Source: Candidatus Aerophobus profundus SCGC AAA252-L23
GTDB taxonomy: Bacteria > Aerophobota > Aerophobia > Aerophobales > Aerophobaceae
Length of the DNA: 5,269 nt
NCBI GenBank assembly: GCA_000402295.1
Contig: AQRW01000151.1
Span: forward strand, 1 to 5,269
Direction of reading: 5' to 3'
The notes below the pieces were generated by a model. That model was given only the letters and a program-made list of their open reading frames with translations. It was not told the origin of the DNA and did no database searches. This document shows, one piece after another, positions 1 to 4,630 of this stretch. Numbering within the stretch: the stretch's first letter is position 1; the number at the start of each line of letters is the position of its first letter. Made by a program: the position numbers and the translations under genes.

Positions 1-136
1 CCCCTAAGAATTTCCTACTCTCTTGGGTGTACTCTTTCCGGGAATCGGTGATAAGTCGCATAAGCTCATGCACAAACTTAGGCTCCTCTATCATGTCTAT
101 TAGCAGTTCTTGCATACTCCGCATGGCACAGGCCAC
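1..136. repeat. Direct repeat copy A, within the left URO-D-like gene
   Basis: Aligns without gaps to 5134-5269 in the same orientation. The nine mismatches fall at positions 1, 8, 17, 24, 26, 32, 47, 53 and 55, and 56-136 is identical. It is part of paralogous coding sequence rather than a separate repeat element; the true extent beyond the window edges is unknown. Confidence 0.95.
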
Positions 137-733
137 TCCAAAGGGACCTCTAATCCATACCGGGAAAATCACTGAGAAATCCTTGGGTACTAACTCGTTG
201 ATTTCTTGGTAAAACTTATGAGCTAAAGGCATAAGTCCACTTCTGAAGAAGTCCGGCGCTTTTATCTTGGCAAGATCACTCTTTTTCTTTACTACCGCAC
301 CCTCCGATGTAAAGAGAGGCTCACGAGTAGAGGAATAGACCACCGGTACCTCAAACAAGCTGGGCTCAAAGGCTACTCCCAGAAATAGAGGAATAGTTTT
401 AGCCAGAGGAGTGTCATCAGGAAAATTCCTGAATCGATAAATATCTGTGGCTAAAGTCCACTTCAGATAGTACAGAGCATCCATATAATATTTTTTGATA
501 TCAAAGTGCAATAGCCTGGACCACTGCAATCTATCCCAATCTGCAGTTATAGGAGGTCTCTTCTCTTTTCTCTTATCAGCGGGAAAAGGAGCAATAAGTC
601 CAGGTTCATACTCCTCCGGAGAAAATTCAGAATCCCACATTTGTTTTCTTCTTTGGTTTTCTGGGCTTTCGGCTAATTCTGCTACCTGGTGAAAAAGTTC
701 CTTGATCTCATCCTTAATTTCAGAGTAACCCAT
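1..733 (-). CDS. URO-D/MtaA-like methyltransferase-family protein, N-terminal 244 residues (runs off left edge)
   Basis: An open frame begins at ATG 733-731 and stays open for 244 codons to the window edge, so the C-terminal part and the stop lie outside. A Shine-Dalgarno-like AAAAGGGG (complement of 740-747) sits 6 bases before the ATG. Recognition comes mainly from residues 200-244, which match the start of the right-hand paralogue at 4631-5269 with only two substitutions (Leu/Phe, Gln/Arg), and from the URO-D-like layout with a segment near residues 187-204 (FSVIFPVWIRGPFG then ACAM). The HemE motif RQAGR is not seen at the N terminus, so this is unlikely to be a haem-pathway decarboxylase. 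The family includes corrinoid-dependent methyltransferases such as MtaA and MtbA and many uncharacterised members; the substrate here is unknown. The end of an IS3-type element lies only 29 bases upstream. The family call is fairly firm, the exact function is not. Confidence 0.8.
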   Translation of the reverse strand, partial: MGYSEIKDEIKELFHQVAELAESPENQRRKQMWDSEFSPEEYEPGLIAPFPADKRKEKRPPITADWDRLQWSRLLHFDIKKYYMDALYYLKWTLATDIYRFRNFPDDTPLAKTIPLFLGVAFEPSLFEVPVVYSSTREPLFTSEGAVVKKKSDLAKIKAPDFFRSGLMPLAHKFYQEINELVPKDFSVIFPVWIRGPFGVACAMRSMQELLIDMIEEPKFVHELMRLITDSRKEYTQESRKFLG

Positions 734-762
734 GATTAACCCCTTTTCGAATATGATTGAGA

Positions 763-786
763 TGGACCCCATTGGTCCAACAGTAT
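763..786 (+). repeat. Terminal inverted repeat of the IS3-type remnant, transposase 3' side
   Basis: It begins TGGACCCCA and ends ACAGTAT, and matches the complement of 963-986 at 18 of 24 positions: nine identical outer bases, a divergent middle, then seven identical inner bases. Confidence 0.8.
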
Positions 787-820
787 CCTCGGATAGTTGA
801 GGTACTTTTGAGGCTGTTTT

Positions 821-955
821 TTAGTTACTGTGGTCATAGTATACCTCAATTGATGTTCGGTAGTCAAGTGCCTGATGAACTCTTTCCTCATTGTAGAAAC
901 TAAGATATCGACTAATTCCTTCTTTTGCTTCCCGCACTGTTTGATAATCTTGGTA
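821..955 (-). pseudogene. C-terminal fragment of IS3-family OrfB transposase (rve-type integrase)
   Basis: Reading the minus strand from 955 to the TAA at 823-821 gives 44 residues starting YQDYQTVREA, containing YNEERVHQALDYRT, and ending in DHSN. The YNExRxHQALxYxTP-like string just before the C terminus is the signature end of DDE transposases encoded by IS3-family OrfB, covering the last part of the integrase core near and after the catalytic Glu. The D, D and E catalytic positions themselves are missing because the upstream part is deleted. In the same frame, sequence before 955 changes abruptly to the IS left terminus and no start codon with a ribosome site is seen. It is a non-functional remnant inside the element at 763-986. 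Confidence 0.85.
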
Positions 956-962
956 CCTTATC

Positions 963-986
963 ATACTGTCCGAATTTTGGGGTCCA
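963..986 (-). repeat. Terminal inverted repeat of the IS3-type remnant, left (orfA-side) end
   Basis: Read on the minus strand from 986 it begins TGGACCCCA and ends ACAGTAT. It pairs with 763-786 and marks the outer end of the deleted element, 38 bases beyond the stop codon of the second permease gene. Confidence 0.8.
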
Positions 987-1024
987 CTCCATATACCCAT
1001 TCCTGTGCTAACTCTCTACACGTG

Positions 1025-1858
1025 TTACTTTAGAGCCCCGAAGGTCAATCCCTTGACTAATTGCCGTTGCACGATGATAAAGAATATCATTACTGGCAGA
1101 AGCACTAGCGTTGCTGCGGCCATAAGGGGACCCCAGTGAATTTCCAGATAGGCAATGAAGTTATACAGAGATACCGGAGCTGTCTTGCTCCGGGTACCGG
1201 AGAGGGTCAAGGCGAACATCAGCTCATTCCACGAGAGAATAAAGCAGAGAATACCAGTGGCTCCAATCCCGGGTGCGGTGAGGGGAAGGATCACCCGCAG
1301 GAAAGCACCCCAACGTCCGCTCCCGTCGATGAAGGCTGCCTCCTCGAGCTCTCCGGGGACTTCTTTGAAAAACCCTTTGAGCACCCACACTGACAGCGGG
1401 AGGTTAATAGCGACATGCATAACAATAATCGAGATTCGGCTATCGATAAGCCCAAGCTTTCGGAAGATAAAGAAGTAGGGGATGAGGATACCCACCGGTG
1501 GTGCCATTCGCGTGGTGAGAATCCAGAAGTCAAGATCCTTCTTGCGGGCGAAGTCCAGTCGGGACAGCGTATAGGCACTGGGAACAGTAATCGCCAGAAC
1601 AATAAAGGTCGAGACCAACCCAATGAGAATGCTGTTGAGGTAGAAGTTAATAAAACCACGCGACTGGATGGCGTGGAGATAGTTGGACAAAATGGGGATG
1701 AACACCCATTTGGGAGGCATGGCGAAAGCGTCTACCTTGGTTTTGAAGGACATCGACAGCATCCAGAAGACTGGAAATACCGACCACGCTAAGAAGAGAA
1801 CCAATAAGAACAATTCTACTCCCACCATCAGGGAACGGGAGGTTCGCAGCTTTTTCAT
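1025..1858 (-). CDS. CUT1-family ABC sugar transporter inner-membrane permease, MalG/UgpE type
   Basis: This is one of two membrane subunits of a carbohydrate importer. The 277-residue length is normal for MalG-type proteins. Hydrophobic segments lie near residues 12-36, 72-98, 118-134, 142-162, 195-220 and 246-264. The cytoplasmic EAA loop that docks on the ATPase is clear at 169-193: EEAAFIDG (172-179) followed by LPL (191-193). Family marks include RMAPP near 117-121 with LGLIDS at 135-140, and the C terminus QRQLVKGLTFGALK, which matches the usual MalG ending. The start ATG 1858-1856 has GAGGAG (complement of 1870-1875) 11 bases upstream. That site lies within the 19-base gap after the preceding permease gene, so the two genes are almost surely co-transcribed and probably translationally coupled. 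No terminator hairpin is visible after the stop; the IS remnant begins 38 bases downstream. The transported sugar cannot be deduced. Confidence 0.95.
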   Translation of the reverse strand: MKKLRTSRSLMVGVELFLLVLFLAWSVFPVFWMLSMSFKTKVDAFAMPPKWVFIPILSNYLHAIQSRGFINFYLNSILIGLVSTFIVLAITVPSAYTLSRLDFARKKDLDFWILTTRMAPPVGILIPYFFIFRKLGLIDSRISIIVMHVAINLPLSVWVLKGFFKEVPGELEEAAFIDGSGRWGAFLRVILPLTAPGIGATGILCFILSWNELMFALTLSGTRSKTAPVSLYNFIAYLEIHWGPLMAAATLVLLPVMIFFIIVQRQLVKGLTFGALK

Positions 1859-1877
1859 CGTCGTTTTTTCTCCTCGC

Positions 1878-2753
1878 CTAGAGGCGTAGCCTTCGTACCA
1901 GAATCATAGATATAGCAATGAGCAGAATCAACATGATGATTGCTAGAGCACTTGCATAGCCCATCCTCAGATAGTTGAACCCGGCTAAGTAGGTGTGGAT
2001 GTTCAATACTTCAGTCGCCCTACCCGGTCCGCCTCGGGTTAACACAAAGATAATATCGAACGTCTTGAACGAGTCGATGATTCGCAAGAGCACAGCGCTG
2101 CCAGAGATAGAAGCCATTAAAGGAAAAGTGATTCGGGTAAGAATCTGCCAGGAGTTGGCCCCATCCACTCGGGCGGCCTCAAAAGGTTCTTTGGGAAGAG
2201 CCAGGAGACCTGCCAACAGAATCAACATCATGAAGGGCGACCACTGCCAGATATCCACCAAGGCTACCGACAGCAAAGCATATTTAGGATCTGCAATCCA
2301 GGTGCTCTCCGGTAGATGTAGCACTCGCAAGAAATAGTCAAGAATCCCGACGGATGGGTTGTACATGATTCGCCAGAGGTAGCTGGTGGCAATTGGAGTC
2401 AGAATGAAGGGCAAGAGTGCCACCGTCACTATCGCTCGCTGTCCCTTTGATCGCCGGCTGATCAGAGTCGCCGCCCCGAAACCCAGAAAGAACTCGGCGG
2501 TAATCGCTACCCCCATGAAGAGAAAGGTAATGACCAAGGAATACTGGAAATCTTTGTCCAGGATAGCATCCCGGTAGTTCGCCAGTCCGGTGAAGCGATA
2601 GCCAGAGGGGTCAGAAAGATCGTAGTGATGAAGGCTGTTAGAGATGTTTATTGCGAAGGGGACCAAAGTGATCAGTATGAGAGCTACAAACACTGGACCC
2701 AGGCTCAACAGTATAAAGTTCCGCTTGAGGCGTGCTATTTCCGAGGTGCGCAC
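1878..2753 (-). CDS. CUT1-family ABC sugar transporter inner-membrane permease, MalF/UgpA type
   Basis: This 291-residue protein is the partner permease of the gene at 1025-1858. A first membrane segment lies near residues 13-37, with further hydrophobic stretches near 72-97, 108-128, 158-186, 212-226 and 264-286. The EAA loop reads EAARVDGANSW (192-202) and leads to FPL (210-212), the ATPase contact of this superfamily. LTRGGPGRATEVL (238-250) is the LTxGGPxxxTxxL motif typical of MalF/UgpA-type subunits. The start used is GTG 2753-2751, because GAGGAG (complement of 2763-2768) lies 9 bases before it and the N terminus then fits the family. An upstream ATG at 2774 reaches a stop after four codons (MSEE), and this tiny frame overlaps the ribosome site, so reinitiation is possible. 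A 15-bp hairpin separates this gene from the binding-protein gene. The substrate is unknown. Confidence 0.94.
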   Translation of the reverse strand: MRTSEIARLKRNFILLSLGPVFVALILITLVPFAINISNSLHHYDLSDPSGYRFTGLANYRDAILDKDFQYSLVITFLFMGVAITAEFFLGFGAATLISRRSKGQRAIVTVALLPFILTPIATSYLWRIMYNPSVGILDYFLRVLHLPESTWIADPKYALLSVALVDIWQWSPFMMLILLAGLLALPKEPFEAARVDGANSWQILTRITFPLMASISGSAVLLRIIDSFKTFDIIFVLTRGGPGRATEVLNIHTYLAGFNYLRMGYASALAIIMLILLIAISMILVRRLRL

Positions 2754-2782
2754 CTTGCTCTACTCCTCACTCATTAATAAGG

Positions 2783-2827
2783 GCCGTCCACCCGCTGTAA
2801 ACTCTCTAATTGCAGCGGGTGGACGGC
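2783..2827 (-). promoter_or_regulatory. Intercistronic stem-loop between binding-protein and permease genes
   Basis: GCCGTCCACCCGCTG at 2783-2797 is the exact reverse complement of 2813-2827, giving a 15-bp perfect, GC-rich stem around a 15-base AT-rich loop (2798-2812). In the minus-strand transcript it begins 25 bases after the binding-protein stop and ends 29 bases before the permease GTG. The bases after the stem are CCCTTATTAATG, not a U-run, so it does not look like a strong intrinsic terminator. In many ABC import operons such stems protect the upstream mRNA from 3' exonucleases or partly block read-through, so that binding protein exceeds membrane subunits, as known for malE-malF. That role is inferred here. 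The structure itself is seen directly. Confidence 0.85.
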
Positions 2828-2852
2828 AACCGTCATCTTCTTATCGTCGCTT

Positions 2853-4178
2853 CTAGCGTTGTAAGATTGTCTCTGCTTTCTTGACCGCCTTGTCGAGTGC
2901 CTCCTGTGCAGATTGCGTTCCAGCAATAACATTGGAAATTGCGATGGACAGTTCCTCTCCAATCTCCGGGAACTTGGGATAATGCCAAGCCTGGACGATA
3001 GGATCGGCTTCCAGAATTGTCTGCAGGGTTGCTCTCGAGAAATCCGGCGGAAACTTACTGCGAAAATCCTCGCTCTCCCAGATTGACTCCCTAACCGAGT
3101 AGCCTTCTACTAACCCTGTGTACTGGGACCCAGGTTGTCCCGTAGCCCAAGCCAGGAATAGAGTCGCTTCTCCCTTGTGTACGGAGTCAGCAGCTAGGCT
3201 CAACATCCAGTGCCAATAGTCGGCCTTGAGGGGCTTGCCGGGAACCCGCGGCAGCATGGCATAACCCACCTTGCCCGCTACTACCGACTTGGTGGGGTCC
3301 TCGAACGGAGCCGTAAAGCCACTACTGTCAGTGATCATGGCGGTCTTACCCTGTTGGAAATCGGTCATGATCTCGTACCAGCTATAGTTGACAGCACCTT
3401 TGGGACCAGCATCCCGCAGCAACTTGGCATACATCTCGGTAGCCGCTACCGTCTCCGGGGAGTTGAATACAGGCTGTCCTTGCTCGTCGAAGACCTTACC
3501 CCCGTAAGTGTAGCAATAGCCGGTCCAGGACCAGACATTGGCCCCCCAACCTCGATGCCCGCGGTTGGCGATACCACTCATCTGTGCAGTCTTAAGCTTA
3601 ATCGCCGCCTGGTAGAGTTCATCCATGGTGGTGGGTACGGCCAGTCCTTTTTTCTGATAGAGGTCCTTGCGGTAGAATAGAATCTGAGCTTCGGTAGTGA
3701 TCGGCATACCGTAGAGTTTACCCTGGTAAGTTCCGAGTCCGATGCCACTGGAAAAGATGTCCTGGTAATCATACCACTCCGGGTCGACCAGTTTCGGGTC
3801 GTTCAGGTACGGACCCCAGGGATCCAACCAGCCTGCATCGACGTATTGCACAAGCGCTTGATCCATCATCATCATGTCGAAGATTCCACCACCACCGGCC
3901 AGAGCAACCAGTCTCTTCGTTCGGAATTCCTCTTCCGAATAGACGTCCAAGGTTACTTTGATTTGGGTCAATTTCTCAAATTCGGGCAGGATTTTCTCGA
4001 TTCCATCGGTCCAGCCATGCTTGTTCATAGCGATTAACAGCCTCTGTCCCGCAAATTGCTGCCAGTTAACGTTCGCCTGCTGGTACTTGTCCACGTCGAG
4101 GGTGGTGGCAACCGCGCTGGTAGCAATCAGCGTGACCAACACTGCAACTACTAACAATGTTCGTCCATTGCGTAACAT
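2853..4178 (-). CDS. CUT1-family ABC transporter extracellular sugar-binding protein
   Basis: This 441-residue protein captures substrate outside the membrane and delivers it to the two permeases encoded downstream. Residues 1-24 form a signal peptide: a basic MLRNGR start, a hydrophobic core at 8-20, and a likely cut after ATSAVA near 24. No Cys sits at the cleavage region, so it is not a lipoprotein, which fits a periplasmic protein of a diderm cell. Family features of SBP_bac_1 type proteins include FEKLTQIKVTLD (67-78), FDMMMMD (100-106), YVDAGWLDP (112-120), LYGMPITTEAQILFYRKDLY (155-174), FQQGKTAMI (274-282), GKVGYAMLP (302-310) and an aromatic-rich stretch, WGANVWSWTGYCYTYGG (211-227), that may line the sugar site. 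The start has the strong AAAGGAGGAG ribosome site 4182-4191. It is the first gene of the cassette. Ligand specificity cannot be read from sequence alone. Confidence 0.95.
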   Translation of the reverse strand: MLRNGRTLLVVAVLVTLIATSAVATTLDVDKYQQANVNWQQFAGQRLLIAMNKHGWTDGIEKILPEFEKLTQIKVTLDVYSEEEFRTKRLVALAGGGGIFDMMMMDQALVQYVDAGWLDPWGPYLNDPKLVDPEWYDYQDIFSSGIGLGTYQGKLYGMPITTEAQILFYRKDLYQKKGLAVPTTMDELYQAAIKLKTAQMSGIANRGHRGWGANVWSWTGYCYTYGGKVFDEQGQPVFNSPETVAATEMYAKLLRDAGPKGAVNYSWYEIMTDFQQGKTAMITDSSGFTAPFEDPTKSVVAGKVGYAMLPRVPGKPLKADYWHWMLSLAADSVHKGEATLFLAWATGQPGSQYTGLVEGYSVRESIWESEDFRSKFPPDFSRATLQTILEADPIVQAWHYPKFPEIGEELSIAISNVIAGTQSAQEALDKAVKKAETILQR

Positions 4179-4181
4179 TCT

Positions 4182-4191
4182 CTCCTCCTTT
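4182..4191 (-). promoter_or_regulatory. Strong ribosome binding site of the binding-protein gene
   Basis: The complement reads AAGGAGGAGA and lies just upstream of ATG 4178-4176. It fixes the start of the binding-protein gene and is stronger than the sites of the permease genes, which fits high expression of this subunit. Confidence 0.8.
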
Positions 4192-4344
4192 GAACAGATT
4201 TCTAATGGTTTCCTCTGCTCCGGCCATCTCTCCCCGGGAAAGTATGTTTATGTACCGGGATGGGGCCCTTGTCCGTCGCGAGGTGAGCCTCCATCAACCA
4301 TTGCCAATACTGATCTCTCTCATTCGTTCACTCAGTCTCCTGCT

Positions 4345-4374
4345 TCAGGCCAAAAATGACTGGCTGATCGCCAT
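4345..4374 (-). CDS. Possible 9-residue leader peptide upstream of the ABC cassette
   Basis: ATG 4374-4372 is preceded by AAAGGAGGTG (complement of 4377-4386), an almost perfect match to the 16S anti-Shine-Dalgarno sequence and better than that of most genes here. The frame encodes MAISQSFLA and then TGA at 4347-4345. It has no run of one amino acid and no downstream terminator/antiterminator pair that I can see, so classic attenuation is not supported. It could be a translated leader, the stub of a decayed gene, or chance. It lies 166 bases ahead of the binding-protein start. Confidence 0.25.
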   Translation of the reverse strand: MAISQSFLA

Positions 4375-4630
4375 CTCACCTCCTTTCCGTTGCCGTCACC
4401 TCTAGCTATCTTAACATGCAGTCCACTCCGGGGATTGCCCTACTCGCTGTTACACCAATTGCATAATCCATTGTTGTTAAGTGTTTTGGTGAAATTAACT
4501 TGCCTCCCCCCTGCCTGTTATGGTAGGATTCGGTAAAGACACCAAAAAAAGGAGACAAGTCTGGTCAAAAAAACTGCTCGTTTTCTTATCTGGATCTGCT
4601 CCAAGTTCAATAGTTATCTACTTTCAAGTC

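Larger units (their letters stand above)
763..986 (-). mobile_element. Internally deleted IS3-family insertion element (non-autonomous remnant, 224 bp)
   Basis: The segment is bounded by imperfect terminal inverted repeats beginning TGGACCCCA, at 763-786 and, inverted, at 963-986. They match at 18 of 24 positions without gaps, and the ends follow the TG...CA rule. Between them lies only the 3' end of an IS3-family OrfB transposase (821-955) followed by 58 bases to the terminus. OrfA and most of OrfB are gone, so the left terminus (about 31 bases) is fused almost directly to the end of orfB. No target-site duplication is apparent: GAGA precedes 763 and CTCC follows 986. It could be moved only by a transposase supplied in trans. 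It lies between the second permease gene and the left URO-D-like gene. I cannot name the parent IS without a database search. Confidence 0.8.
4179..4630. other. Intergenic region between the right URO-D-like gene and the ABC cassette
   Basis: These 452 bases hold no convincing full gene. On the minus strand, the part from about 4386 to 4182 looks like a transcript leader. It has a near-perfect ribosome site (4377-4386) followed by three short ATG frames: 9 codons at 4374-4345, 9 codons at 4323-4294 and 30 codons at 4294-4202, the last two overlapping as TGATG. Two T-runs on the minus strand (in 4535-4570) follow the URO-D-like stop, but only weak short stems precede them, so no terminator is called. 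The cassette promoter should lie between about 4400 and 4620; I could not find a sigma-70 box pair with good spacing on the minus strand. Confidence 0.6.

Noticed and set aside
27..692. Plus-strand frames at 27-212 and 495-692
   Set aside because: Both are antisense to the left URO-D-like gene, whose minus-strand frame is open throughout and matches its paralogue.
1..733. Annotation as HemE, the haem-pathway uroporphyrinogen decarboxylase
   Set aside because: The N terminus lacks the RQAGR motif, the inferred length of about 411 residues is above that of HemE, and the paralogue has a methyltransferase-like HxCG zinc motif.
755..994. A target-site duplication around the IS remnant
   Set aside because: The bases directly flanking the two ends (GAGA and CTCC) do not match; the nearby ATAT strings are not adjacent to the termini.
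2774..2962. A 62-codon minus-strand frame crossing the end of the binding-protein gene and the hairpin
   Set aside because: It overlaps the binding-protein gene in another frame, has arginine- and serine-rich low-quality content, and its end coincides with the palindrome.
3210..3680. A 156-codon open frame on the plus strand, and similar plus-strand frames at 1155-1478, 1415-1792 and 1993-2337
   Set aside because: They lie antisense to well-supported ABC genes, show no recognisable family motifs and have no ribosome sites; they are shadows of the coding strand.
4500..4535. A plus-strand promoter, TTGCCT then TAGGAT with 18-base spacing
   Set aside because: No plus-strand gene follows, and such loose matches are expected by chance.
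4535..4570. An intrinsic terminator for the right URO-D-like gene at the two minus-strand T-runs
   Set aside because: Only stems of about four or five base pairs with poor loops could be drawn before the T-runs.
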